From Chamaecrista fasciculata (taxonomy: Eukaryota; Streptophyta; Magnoliopsida; Fabales; Fabaceae): a stretch of DNA of 64,000 nt. The stretch covers positions 146,828 through 210,827 of the forward strand of contig QANZ01021110.1 in NCBI GenBank assembly GCA_003254925.1. Reading direction: 5' to 3'. The position numbers and the translations under genes were made by a program. Of this stretch, positions 12,901 to 24,760 are shown one piece after another. Every line of letters starts with the position of its first letter. The first letter of the stretch is position 1. The notes beneath the pieces were generated by a model. It searched no databases and was not told where the DNA came from. It saw only the letters and a program-made list of their open reading frames with translations.

Positions 12901-13620
12901 AAAAAAAATGGTCCATGATCTCAACTATTTATGTTAAAATTCACATTTTGGAAATCAAAACAGAACAAATATGAAAGTTTGAGAATGAAAATTGAACAAA
13001 AAATAGTTTTATGACCAAAATAAAACCTACCCCATAATTTGAGGATCAAAATAATTATTTGACAAAAGATCTAAGTCCTATATATAGTGTGACTTAGCAA
13101 ACAAGAAAGAAATTAATAACTACTTACTAATAAGACCTGGGGAGCCATGATCAGCATAGAAGATGAAAATGGTGTCATTAGGCCCGCTGTCTACAACCTT
13201 GCCACTGCCTCCGGTGAGAGCGGTGCGATTCCCAAGGAGGACGGCAAAGAAGTTGTTCTTATTAACATGGATTCCAGTGTAATCCTTGACGACTCCCTTG
13301 TACACGTCAGGGCCATCAGGTTTATTGATTAGAGTCCCATATCTAGGGTTTCGGATGTCAGTGGCAACGTCGTCGTACATGAAGACGACGATGTTTTCGT
13401 CTTTGAAGCCGCCTCTCTTGAGAATCTGGTAGGCATGGCACACGTCAGCATGGTGCCTATAGTTCACGTAGTCATTGGATCCAGCCACTAGCACAGCCCA
13501 TTGCTTTCCTTCATTAGCCTCAGCCTGAGCCATTTGTACCACCGAACCACTCATGAACCATGTTGTTATTATGGTTACAACCACAAGGCTCACACACATA
13601 TTCCTTCTTTGTCCACTCAT
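9989..13620 (-). CDS. Legumain / asparaginyl endopeptidase, copy A
   Basis: Six exons (13620-13128, 12394-12109, 11290-11242, 11114-10890, 10411-10208, 10129-9989) give 465 residues. The product is a peptidase C13 enzyme that cleaves, or can ligate, after Asn/Asp in the secretory pathway or vacuole. A hydrophobic signal peptide ends near AQA (about residue 33). The core starts at [11 protein letters not shown], with catalytic-site Asn53 (YVNYRH), His158 (ADHGSPG) and Cys200 (EACEGGSMF). The C-terminal pro-domain has the DDWDCLRTL and CGKLSRYG...[10 protein letters not shown] motifs. The protein stops at QACPNN and lacks the usual NPW...GFS tail. Unusual features are SP after His-Gly where GP is typical, YPI where YGT is typical, and EGG in place of ESG after the active Cys. 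The first ATG of the longer open frame (13722) was rejected because MSGQRRN matches the starts of the paralogues. Intron 1 and intron 2 hold MITE-like sequence. Confidence 0.9.
11781..12074. mobile_element. MITE of the GAGAAAA-like family in legumain A intron 2
   Basis: The termini are imperfect inverted repeats: CGAAATTTATTATTTAATCTC on the left, and the complement of GACCAAATAATAAGTTTTCC on the right. The inner arms also pair (GAGTTAATTAATT with AATTAACTCAA). No clean target duplication was found, so this is an old copy. It ends about 35 bp from the splice donor of exon 2. Confidence 0.55.
12578..13034. mobile_element. Inverted-repeat element in legumain A intron 1
   Basis: The left terminus GGGATAAGTTTCATTTTTG pairs with the right terminus CAAAATAAAACCTACCCC. 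Inner arms CATAAAATTATTTTTTGTT and AACAAAAAATAGTTTTATG also pair. A diverged partner lies in intron 5 of legumain B (about 23191-23620). No target duplication is visible and no protein is encoded. Confidence 0.55.
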
Positions 13621-13667
13621 GTTTTTTTTTTCAAAATGATATGTGTGTGTATATTGTGAATATATCA

Positions 13668-13676
13668 CTTTATAGA
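13668..13676 (-). promoter_or_regulatory. Putative TATA box of legumain A
   Basis: On the minus strand CTCTATAAAG lies about 50 bp upstream of the start codon, within an AT microsatellite (13680-13695). This is a single weak site with no experimental support. Confidence 0.35.
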
Positions 13677-13957
13677 GAGATATATATATATATACACTCC
13701 AAACATTAGTCTTATTTACCATGATTAATTATAAAGTCAGACATAATTGCTTTTCTTTAATGTTTGCATTTATTATAAGAGCTTTAATATTGTATTAAAT
13801 GAGGTCTAATTTATTCTAGATTTGTTTTAATAATTTTGTCAACGGTGTTTAGAAAGAAAAAATTTCAAAATTAATTAGATATTTAAGTTTCAAGATAAGA
13901 ACAAAAACTAATTAAGAAGCAGCATTAATTGGAGTGATATATATATATATGTGTATG

Positions 13958-14218
13958 TATGCCCTTCACCTTGACATATGGGCATGAAACAGTGATACCT
14001 GCTGAAGTGAACGTCCCAACCAAGAGGATAATCAACTACCCGAGTACCAATGATGCCAACTCCAGACTTGAAGAGCTGGATAGCTTGGAAGAAAGAAGGG
14101 AAGTTGCAGTCATTAGACAAGCTGCCTATAATCAAATGGTTAAGAAATACCATGACTCCAAAATAAAACCCATGACCCTTGAAATAGGGGACTGTCCCTC
14201 CCTTGGATGACTAGTCAA
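13958..14218 (+). pseudogene. Gypsy pol remnant: integrase C-terminal segment
   Basis: The segment reads LTYGHETVIPAEVNVPT...INYPSTNDANSRLEELDSLEERREV...YNQMVKKYHDSKIKP. It matches residues near the end of the intact pol at 34574-40534. It is open at the left because of truncation and diverges after LEIGD. It has no function on its own. Confidence 0.85.
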
Positions 14219-14519
14219 AAACTTAGCGTATGATACGCAAACGCTCGAAGCGTGCCCATCGCGAGGCAGCACTTTAACGTGCAAACAATACGATAATCAA
14301 ATCAAAGCATGGAAAGTGCAAGTCAAACATGACGTGCAAAGCAAGAAATAAAGCGCTAAAAGCAAACATTGCTAAACTTACAATGTAAATTTAAAGGGCG
14401 CTACCGCCCAAATATCCGAAAAGTGGCTCATAGGCAGCAAGAAAGCCACAACAAATCTAGCAAAATTAAAAGGGTGCGCAGGCCCAAACTAGACTAAACA
14501 TAGGCACGCAGGCCTAAGT

Positions 14520-17182
14520 GTCAGCGGGGGTATCCTCGGCAATGTTGGCTGGAGGAGCTTCCTCAACGTCCTCACCAGCAGTGGCGCCCCCGTCTTCAGC
14601 ATTACCCGCGACATCATTCGCGGCGTTATCATCGGTAGCAGCATAGTCTGCAGCGGGGCCCTCACCATTCGCTCCGCCAGCGCTTACATCGCCATCCCCT
14701 GGAGTAGAGGTGTCCGCGTATCCTTGACCTTCTTCACCCGGAAGGGGGACGACTTCATTCGGGAACCAAGGAAAGTCGTCGTCACCCCGGACTCATATCC
14801 CGTCAACGCATAATTCTCGGGCATCCTTGGGATCTTCACGGCAGGGTCGGAGTCTAAGGGATCTCGGATCAGCCTGCCCTCAACTATCTTATTAGGGCAG
14901 ATCCTTGTGGTATCCAGGTTGGGGTTGCGCAACCTCAATTGTCGGATGGCGTTCTTGAAGCCTATATAGTTGTAGCGAGAACCCCTCCACCTGATCTGCC
15001 TCAGGGCTAACTCCTTAAGGGTTGTGTAGGCGTCCTTGCGATTCTGTACCTCGGCTTCCAAACCAGCCACTCTTTCGTTGAGCTGGTTGATAACGCCAGT
15101 GGCCTCCTCCAATTGCTTGCCCCTCCGCTCATACCCAATCTTGAGGGAATCCCGGGAAGTCTTTGTCAGACCCAGCTCATCCTTTAACTCCTCAACAGTA
15201 CGCCGCAACTTCTTGGCGTCTCGCGGGTGGCATCCCTCTCAAAAATGAGGTCTTTCCTAGAGATGCTGCTGGCTAATACCCGCAATCCAGCAGCCAAAAG
15301 AAAGTGAGCGGTCTCCTCGGCGGGATCCTGAGAATTCTCCGTGGACGCTCTGGCTAGATCGTCCCTCTTCACCGCTGCTGCCTCTGAAAGGCAGTTAGAA
15401 AGAATGTCTAGAGCGTTGAAGTCCCCAGCCTCTAGAGCAGCTGGAATTAGCGGAACTTCAACAGTGGGGCGTGCACGCTTTCGCGGCGCCGTCTCCCCAT
15501 CCTTGGCCACAGCAGCAGCAGCAGTTCCTTTTGCCCCGCCGATGGGATTGGCTGTAGGACTTGGAGCCGCAGTAGGCTCGCGAATCGTCAGGCTCCCAGG
15601 CTTCTTGGGAGCGGGAGCTGCTTCTTCGAGGTGGCCACCACTTTCTCCTTCCCCTTATCCCCGCGAGGACGCTTGGTCCAAATAACATCAGCCAAGGACG
15701 CCTCCACCACTGAAACAAACAAGGCAAAGTTCAGTAAAGATCACCAAGAAATAAAGTATCATGCAAAAATGAAGAGAAACATACACGCTTGGGATCAAAA
15801 AGGTCAGTGGTGATCAACCGCAACGCCGCCAAGCGTTCGTCAACGGTTAGGTCCCTCCAGTTGCACTCGAACGGCCCGAGTCAAGGCCTCTTCCATGATA
15901 AGGGGAACATGGCGCGCTCATCCGACGCGCGAACCCAGAAAGGTCGCTCAGACCCCGATTCCTTAATGAAAGCGAACTTGTATTGCCATTCCTTGGGGTT
16001 GCTGACGGCATGCTTCAGAACCTGTGGGCGTCTTGGACGTCTGTAATAGGAGATGAAGCAATTGTCCACCCAACGTGGATAGAAGAAGTACAGAAATAGC
16101 CGCGCTCTTGCGCAAACGCCATCTCTCCTGCATTTGGCGATGAAGCCCAGCATAATGCGCCATCCGTTGGCACTAACCTGGATAGGATAAATGTTCATGA
16201 TGGCCAGAAGGTCCGTGACCGTAGGATTGAAGGGCATCTCTATATCGCAACCCTTAAGGGCGTGCTCACAAATCAGAAAGCCTCTTCCATCAGTATAGAA
16301 CATATCTGGCGCTGTCTCCAAATGACTCAGCGCGGAGATCTCACACCCCGAAAATCGACGACGAGGCGAGGACGCCATTAATTCTTGGTTAAGCCTCTCG
16401 AGGAAGTCCACACCAAAGAGCCAGGTATAGTACTCCTTCACCACATCGCTTGTCAGGTCGAAGAACGCCTTCTGTACCTTTTCATTGGGTCTTTGACGAC
16501 GCCAGTCGACTACAGGACGCACATTTCTCATGACCTCGACCCTATCAGGGCCACACGGCGTCGCCTCATCCTTGATCCAAGGAACATTGGCCAACTTGCG
16601 ATTCTGACAAAGGAACCATTCTGGGTGAGCTTGAAAATCAACTTCCTCACCGTAGATCGTCTGCCGAGGATTGCCATCCCCTATGGACGCCCAGACAGGA
16701 ACGTCAGCACCACCCGCGTCCTCGGGTACAGATGACTCTTCACCCATGGACGCCGACCCCGCTGAAGGGGATAACATCTCGCGAATTTCCGTCTATGTGG
16801 AAGAGGAAGAAGCAGCAGCCATCCGTTCAAACTCTCCCGGAACATGGGATGAGGACGCCACAACATCACCATCCCTTCTATCCATGGGAGACGCGAATCT
16901 CGTAGGCGCTGATGGTTCAGGAGTTGAGTCATGTGGCGTTGACGCTCCAGGCGCTCTCACATTGTTTCCAGCAGCTGAGGAAACATGACAGTTATAACCC
17001 ATTTTATGAAGAACTCTCCTCCATTCACCAGCAAAAAGGGGGAAAACTCCCTCGGGAAACAAGGAATCGTTTGGGAAAATGACCCTCAGCGGTTGTGGTT
17101 GATCACCAAACTCAAACCAAAATTCAAAAGATGAAGAAAATGAAAGAGAAGGGTTAGAAAACTTACAGTCATCGAAGTCCAT
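14520..17182 (-). pseudogene. Antisense gene of the older gypsy element, inactivated
   Basis: This is homologous to the intact antisense gene at 31494-34032. It begins MDFDDCK followed by a good GTAAGT donor, so a first intron is likely. The central domain (PVWASIGDGNPRQTIYGEE...CGPDRVEVMRNVRPVVDWRR...NGWRIMLGFIAKCRRDG...RPFWVRASDERAMFPLSW) is well preserved. In-frame stops are seen at 16793-16795 (TAG) and 15881-15883 (TGA where the intact copy has a CG-containing Arg codon). The second exon region (about 15730 down to 14520) retains the KKRQRP-like basic patch, the coiled coil and RWRGSRYNYIGFKNAI but needs frame changes. It is a decayed copy. Confidence 0.8.
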
Positions 17183-17854
17183 ATTGCTGGAGAATCAAAT
17201 GAGAAACCTGGAGGAAAAAGCTCGAAGAAATCGAAGAACACTGCGAAGAACGCGAAGAACAAAGTAAGTACTACTCAACCACAAAAGCATGAAATGCAGG
17301 GAAGTAATCAAGGAAAGTATCACAATACTCACCAGAAAACGCCGGTCGCTGTAATCGGAGCAGAAAGGAAGACGGAGGTCCTGAACAGAGCGTCGCAAAT
17401 GGCTCGGTTCCGGCAAGGGAATCAAAGGAAAACAAGAAAGGAGAGAGAGAACTTGGAGGTTGGAAAGAGCAAATGAGGAAGAAAGAGGGAAATGGCGGTT
17501 TTGAAAGTAGTTCGCGTAAATCGAAAAGCTGCATTTATTGCGCGACCCTCAATCTCTGTTTTGGCCATCATTACGGATGAGAGCCAATCAGAAGCTGCCG
17601 TGTGGCAATGATGTGCTGAGAGGCAGGAAGTGAAGTGACGCAAAACTTCAGCATGGAAGCTGAAAAGGCAAGGGTTGGTAGCTTCAGATCCATGAACGCC
17701 ACGTCAATTCGGGTCAACGCCATCCAGAATCTCTGAGGCAAAACTCGAGGCGTCAACGCCAACAACGCAAGAAAGGGCACAATCAGTGTCGAGAACGCCC
17801 TCGTATGGGATTCCACTGATGGGGACAGAGCTTCACTTCTTTTGTTGGGACTAG

Positions 17855-20846
17855 TGATAATATGCCCAATAATTAGGAGGCCCAGATGGCAGAGCATGCC
17901 CTTGATCCAGCAGGCTACAGACCCACCAGATGGATCACATAGGCATGAACGCCCTGTGTCTCGCCATCAGGTGTGGACGCCCACAGTCACGAAGGGTGTG
18001 GGCACCCACGCACCAGCAAATAAGGAAACATTCCCTGAATCAATCAGGAGCCAATTAAGGATCGATCAAGATCCACTGTCAATCAAGACAGATCACTCAG
18101 AGATCCTTTCCCTTGATAACGCCTTAGCCATCAAGGCACCTTTCACAGAAAAGAAAATTACGTGGGAGCCAAGGATCACAATCAGATCAGCCAGGATCAC
18201 AATCAAGAATCCGGGCATTTATGGAAGGATCATGCCAAATCATCCTCAGCCAATATAAAAGGTTAACCATTCACACTGGAAAAAGGTACGCTCTCTGTCT
18301 AGTCGATCAAGATTATTGAGCTTACAACCCTTTACTAACTTAAGCATCGGAGGTGAATCGCAGGGCCACCCCTGTGCATTCATTAACTTGCAGGTGACTT
18401 CCGACCCAGAGTTGCCTCACCGAACTGTTGGGAAATCACAGAGCGAGCGCAGCGGAAAAAATAAAAAAACTTAAATTAATAAACGACGCTCATATGATTT
18501 CCTGCCAGGATCCGCTATATGAGTTTATACTAGGAAACGAAAATGATTTACCATAAACAATCGGTAGCTTTTGAACTTTGCGATTCAGAGAAGTCCACTC
18601 CGAGTGTCCTTCCTTTGCCGGTGATCCACACGAGCAGTTTGGCAGATGCCCAGGTGCTAGCCTCCTTCACTTCTTCCCAAGTGAATACGAGAACCGAATC
18701 TACGAATCTTGATTGTTCAAGAACAATTATTAAAAAACAAGAACAAGTGGCGTCTAACTTCAAGAACTCTTCTTGAGAAACCAAAATCAAAAGTCAAGAG
18801 ATGAACACCTTCACAATTCGCCCAAGCCTAAACCTTTTAGGTTTTTAGGTCGAATTCACTCTCTCTCCTTTCCTCTCACAAAATCGCCCCAAAACCCTAA
18901 ACCCTTTAGGTTAAGTCGATTTTTTGCACAAGATGAGTGAGTTGAACTCTTCTCTTTTCTAGGGTTAGATGAAATTTTTAGTCACACTCAAAATCTATCT
19001 CTCTCTTCTTTCTTGGTCGACTTATGTGAGCATATATATATATTCATTCCTAAAATTAGGGAATTACTAATCTAATTAGTGAATCCCTAAAATCTTGAAT
19101 ATAATAATTAAATATTATAATTTAGAGAGTCCTTAAATCTTGATNATAATTAATATAATTTAGGGAATCCCTAAATCTTGATTTATAATATTACATTAAT
19201 ATTATAATTCAAAATTCAATAGGCAATTTGAATTCAAATTTCAAGATCAAATTTTGAAACCAAATCTTGATTGCTCAAACCCTATTGGTTGGAATGAGTC
19301 ATGAGGAATTGTATTTATAATTAAAATATTACTTTAATATTTTAAACTCTAAAATCAACTTGCATGTTTAAAATTCAAAATGCAAGATCAAATCTTGCAC
19401 TCCAAGAATTGAAACCATGCGCCATCCTCAAGCATATATATATATTGGAATTTAATAATTAAAATAACAACCCTAACTCTTAGGTAGTTATAACCAACTT
19501 ATTAATTCCTAACAATATTGAATTAAAATATTACCTTAATATCTTTAATTCAAACTAGAATCTTGAAATCAAAATCAAATCTTGAATTCAAATTCAAATC
19601 TTGAATCTAATTAACAAAACATTTTTATTAATAAAATTCAAGACCAATGAGGCGCCACCCTCTCCTCTTGTTATCCTAATATTAGAGAATTTAATAAATC
19701 AATAATCCCCTAACTTTTAGGAGGCTTATTTAATTTATCATTCCCTAATATTTTAAACAAGAATCTAATTGTAAATAAATTAATCCAATTAACTATTTAA
19801 CAATTAATATATTTAAACTTGTCCAACAAATTTAAATATCACAAACGTAGATATTTATTTAAGACAAGATTTCATGTCCTAAGATATTCAACTATGTCTT
19901 AAATTGTGTCACCAAAGTGACTCACGAATTAACCCTAATTCGTGTCCCTATTATGGCATCTTGATCCTGCTCGTGTGTGACCCAGCAGGCCTCACGTGAA
20001 GTTGGTAGCAAGCCATCTCTATGACTCACAAATCGAGAGCGGACTCTAGCAAGCCATCAAGACTACCCAAAACACGTGAGTTTATCGCTTTAACGCTAAA
20101 CGACTTAACCTTAGTACCACCGTGTCTTGATCCCGATTGTCACATGATATTTTGGTCATGGATAAGGCATGGGAAAGTCATCCTTAATCCAAACCATAAC
20201 TTTCGTGATTCCTTGAGTTAGTCCCATTTCCCTGTGCGGCCGCACATTCCTTGGACAGACTCATCGAGGGGCCCAGTTAAATATTTCTCAACTTAATGAG
20301 GGACAAAATTCCATCTTGGTCAACCACATCCCTCAGCACGGTAAACAACCAAACCCGTACCTAGCCTGTATGGCTACCCTGCTACGAGCAACGTTGGACT
20401 AGGCCAAAGTTCGACATCTACAACGCCGGAATAGTCAAGACCTCAGGTCTAAGGGCATCGTGACAAGTGTACAAGAGAGGCTAGCTCATGACTAAAACCC
20501 ATGCAGGACTTTCCGGGTCGGTCCAGCAACTCGTAACCCCTTTCATAATTGCACCATGACTCTCGTAAAGCATCTAGTGCATGTATCTCTATACACTGAG
20601 GTCATGCTGGTCTTGGTTCATTCTCGCTCCCACGAGAACAATCGACCAGGGACAGATTTAGATTAATTATCACATAATTAATCAAGGACGCTATCATAGT
20701 AAACATGCTAATAATATGATAACAACATAATTTATCATCTATAAATTAATCAATATGTTCAAAACATACACATAAAATGATTGGCCCTAGGGCACAATCT
20801 CCATCACGAACCAGGTAATGACCCCCAGCCAGAACCAGGTTCATCA
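17855..20846 (+). repeat. 3' LTR of the older gypsy element, split by a solo LTR
   Basis: It starts TGATAATATGCCC and ends ACCAGGTTCATCA, corresponding to the complement of the intact 590-bp LTRs. Without the nested insertion (18426-20806 plus one CGAAC copy) it would be about 606 bp. Homology is clear but many substitutions separate it from the intact LTRs. Confidence 0.85.
18426..20806. mobile_element. Solo LTR (2381 bp), copia-like family, copy 1
   Basis: It starts TGTTGGGAAATC and ends ACAATCTCCATCA, with an exact 5-bp target duplication CGAAC at 18421-18425 and 20807-20811. No internal coding region is present, as expected after LTR-LTR recombination. The same family, inverted, is at 59116-61253. 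Shared phrases include GCAGCGGAAAA near the start and GGCCCTAGGGCACAATCTCC near the end. The unknown base at 19145 is inside it. Confidence 0.9.
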
Positions 20847-21230
20847 CCCTCCATTTCTTTCTCTCCCTCCATTCTTTCTCCCTCATACATACTCTTTCAT
20901 TCTTCTGGGTTCTATGTCAGGACCAATTTGATGTTTTGGCCTATAACTATTTTTTTGAGCAAATGGTTTTGACCTATAAGTTAATATATATATATATATA
21001 TTTATTTTCCAAGTTTGAGTTAGATAAGACTTTTGAGGAGAGAAAAAAAGAGTGGGTAAAAGAAGGGAATGAAATCTTGAGTTGCCTTTTTAATGGATAT
21101 TATTGTAGCGAGAGATCAATGAGATTATTAGACAGCTATGCTTAAAAAATGAAGAGATTTTCTGAGATTCAAAACTTTTATATATGAATCTTGCAATCTG
21201 TCGTTAGCTGGCTAGTTAAGACCTGATTGA
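20847..21230. other. Short spacer, no gene seen
   Basis: CT-rich sequence follows the gypsy LTR end, then an AT-rich segment with a (TA)n run near 20982-21000. Open frames are short and show no protein character. Confidence 0.5.
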
Positions 21231-22966
21231 GGTATATATATGTATGTATGTATGACCTACAAATATGGTTGTGTGTTTGGTCCGAGTCAATTAGATATGT
21301 ATATAAAGTTTTCATTAGTTTCTACAATGTTTGATCATGAACCCATATTGTGAGGAAGTAGATTAATTAAGGTATGTGTGCTTTTTTTGGTTAATTAAGT
21401 AGATTAAAGAGACAAGTATTAGTAGTTCTTATATATCTTGGTTTGTGTTTTAATCATAGTGTGAAAAACCGGACCGGACCGGGCGGTCCGGCGAACCGGA
21501 GCCCAGGCCGGTCCGGAGATAATAATATACCGGAATGCAAGCGAACCGGCGACAAACCGGGTTGAACCGCCGGTTTTTCGCTGACTCGGGTGAACCGGAA
21601 GTGAACCGCCTTCATTGAACCGGACTGGAATTTTGACAAAATTTTTGGAGCAAGGAATCGAACCCGGTACCCAATGCATAAATGAGAAGGAAAATACCAC
21701 TGCGCCAGCACATGCGTTTGGTAACATAATGCATTCTAAATAATTTATTGTAATTCTTTTGGGAAGTGGGAGATCGGTGAACCGTGAACCAGTTTGACCC
21801 CAAAGTTTGCAAAACTACATATTGACCCCAAAAAATTTTCAAAAAATTACAAATTAGTCCCTGGATACATATTATCTATGGACTAAAATGAAAACTTTAA
21901 AATTTTTTTGGGGTAATATGTAATTTTTACAAAACTTATTATGGTTAAAATTGCAAAATAGCTCCAAAGGTACTAAATATTTAAATTATTGCAATATATT
22001 AATGTGTATTTAATGAATATGTATATTTGAAAATGTATTTTTTAAGTAAACCGGCTCAACCGGTTAAACCAGTGACCCAGCGGTTGAACCATTGAACCAG
22101 TGACCCGAGCCTTCCACCGGTTTGATGACCGGTCCGGTTTTTTGCACTATGGTTTTAATTTGCTTTCAATAACTATAAGTTTTAACTGATTAGTGATGAA
22201 CGACATTTAGATTTAGAGTCAGTTAAGTAGTTGAGATTTTATTGGAGTGTGGGCTTTATATTAGCAGGCGAATAGATGATCATTTATGAGACCAGTCAAT
22301 TCAAGATTTATCAATTAGCATTAAGAACAATGTTTAAGTAAGGCATCCTTATTAGAGTTTAGAGAAAAATGACCAGGAATTCCATATTTTTGACCTTATT
22401 ATCTCTTTGGCAACTACCTCTGTTTTAGCTTCGTTGTTTGCCTAGATAGATATTGGGGAGTAATTAAGGAGCAGCAGATAGATATAAATGTAAAATTGGT
22501 TCTCCATTGGGACTTAATTGGAGTGTGAACTTTTTGTTTTTGGTTGGTTTTCTCTAGATATCTTTCAATGGAGATAATCCTATTCAAGACGTAGTCGAGA
22601 ATTACATGTAAACATTTTTCTCATCAACAGGATTTCAAATAGGGGTTTGTTATGTTGTGGAAGACTAGTCTCTTCCACAAGATTCAATCTTCGTTGGTAG
22701 TACTTTATATTAGCAGCCGAATAGATTTAAGTAAGCATCAAAGTTTATAGAAAAATGAACATGAATCCCATGTTTTTGGTCTTATTATTTTTCTGGTTTC
22801 TACCTCTTTTTAAGCTTCATTGTTAGCCTAAATAAATTATAGATAGGGGAGTAATTAAGGAGTAGAAGATAGATAGATATATAAATTTGAAATTGGGATT
22901 TCATTGAGTAGCAAGTACAATCTCATGCAGTCCATATATATTATTGTTAAGTTGAAGTGCATATGT
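21231..22966. repeat. Downstream-flank unit, copy 2 (behind legumain B)
   Basis: This is the homologue of 9120-9940, including a stretch from the 3'UTR region of the upstream 333-aa gene. It is expanded by a hAT-like MITE (21455-22151). An internal near-duplication is also present: about 22350-22510 and 22740-22910 both match the single segment at about 9735-9900. Confidence 0.7.
21455..22151. mobile_element. hAT-like MITE with ACCGG-rich ends, copy 1
   Basis: The 697-bp element has termini CATAGTGTGAAAAACCGGACC and GGTCCGGTTTTTTGCACTATG. The 8-bp target duplication GTTTTAAT is exact at 21447-21454 and 22152-22159. The ends are dense in ACCGG/CCGGT motifs. It encodes nothing convincing. A second copy is at 47403-47979. 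Confidence 0.9.
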
Positions 22967-24725
22967 TTAATTGCTAGGACAAGCTTGAGAGGATGCTTGA
23001 GCAAATTGATGCTCAGTGATTCCAACATTGCACATGTTAGCAAAGGCTCTTGAGTATCTAGTCCCATATCTTGATAATTTACCACACTGCCTCTCGTACG
23101 TTTCCATCTGCACATAATTAACGTATGTATTCAATACCATATTATATATATATATGTTTGATGAAAACATACATGTATTCAATAGGTCAAATAGTATTTT
23201 GGTCCTCAAATTATAACAATTTCTTGTCGGTTTTAGTTTCTAAAATATGATTTCATATGGTTTATATCGTTATTTTTAACTTGTGTAGTTGAAATGAATC
23301 ATTTATTTCTCACGTGTCATAATATATGAGTTGACAAAAAGAAAAAAAAAATTTAGTCACAAACTAGAAAACAATTTAATTTATTATTCATTTTTATCAA
23401 TTTATGTCCAATTAGTAACTACCAATAAAAATGTTTTTGTCAACTCACTTATTAAGACATATATAATAAATAAATTATTCATCTTAACTATTCAAGTTAT
23501 AAATAACGACAAAAATTTGATGAAATCACAGATTTTGTGGACCAAACCAAACAACTATAAAAAGTGTGAGGATCAAAACGGAACAAAAAATAATTTTATG
23601 ATCAAAATTAAACTTATCCTATTGTTTAAAAACAAAAACGAGGTTTTAATCTATTATACATATAGGTTGAATGATGAGTTAGAGTAGTTCTTACAAGTGT
23701 TCTAAGGCAGTCCCAATCATCGACGAGAGGCTGGTGATCTGGACGAACATAACCCAAAAGTGTGGAGCTTTTTTGATGACCAAACAAGAGATCTCCAATT
23801 ACATTTACACTCTTCTCTTCATGCTTCATCTTTGACACCATTGCATCTAACTCTTTCTGTGCTTCCTGCTTTTTCAACGCATCATCGGACTTTTGCACCT
23901 ACAATTAATAATATGTACTTGCTTTATACATCGTGATTTGATATAATTATTTCATGGCTTAAGTGCAATTTTGGTTCCCTAACTTTCGCAAAGGTCTCAA
24001 TTTGGTCCCCTAACTTTTTTTGTTGCAATTTTAGTCTCTTAACTTTTGAAAACGTCTCACTGTTGGTCCCAAGTGCACTTTTTCCATCCATTATCTGTCG
24101 TTAGTGTCGATCTGACAGGCTGAGTTGGCTGATGACATGACAAATATGGGTGAAGTGGATTAAAAAGGATCAATATGCGGAGACGTTTTCATGACTTGGA
24201 AGTACACTTGGGACCAATAGTGAGATGTTTTCAAGAGTTAGGGGACCAAAATTGCAACAAAAAAAGTTAGGGGACCAAATTGAGACCTTCACGAAAGTTA
24301 GGGGACTAAAATTGCACTTAAGCCTTATTTCATTATTGTTTCACATAATTATAGGTGTTCCCGGTCACGGTTAAGCAAGTTCACACAAAGTTAAAATTTA
24401 ACGAAAATCTACTACTTGAAAATTTATTCAATTTCATTACTTTTATTTTTATCTATTATCGGAGTCTTAAAAAGCATCAATTATATATATATATATATAT
24501 ATATGCAAACCTTGTGGGTGAGATAGAGTAATTGGACATCTTGCTGGGTGACAAGTGTTGATGGAATAATAGCATCATCATGGTGATCATTGAACGACGA
24601 CGTCGTATGGTTAGCATTGTGTGGATCAGAACCAACGAATGTGGCTACCGGAAAACGACTAATGTTTTTGTCTCCATACTCCGTCACATGAGATAACGTC
24701 GTTCTTTTACGAACCTATACGTACA

Positions 24726-24760
<35 letters not shown>

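Larger units (their letters stand above)
13958..20846 (+). mobile_element. Truncated, decayed Tat-type gypsy element (older copy)
   Basis: The layout mirrors the intact element at 30260-41300 in the opposite orientation: the end of pol on the plus strand, a long antisense gene on the minus strand, then the 3' LTR (17855-20846). The 5' LTR, gag and most of pol are missing; homology starts abruptly at 13958 inside integrase. It lies about 340 bp upstream of the legumain A start codon, so it may have displaced distal promoter sequence. A solo LTR of another family interrupts its LTR. Confidence 0.9.

Noticed and set aside
12578..13034. Assigning a superfamily to the element in legumain A intron 1
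   Set aside because: The inverted ends are clear, but no target duplication could be read, so the class is left open.
13621..13722. Upstream ATG extending legumain A by 34 residues
   Set aside because: The extension covers the putative TATA region and leader. The internal start aligns with the starts of B and C.
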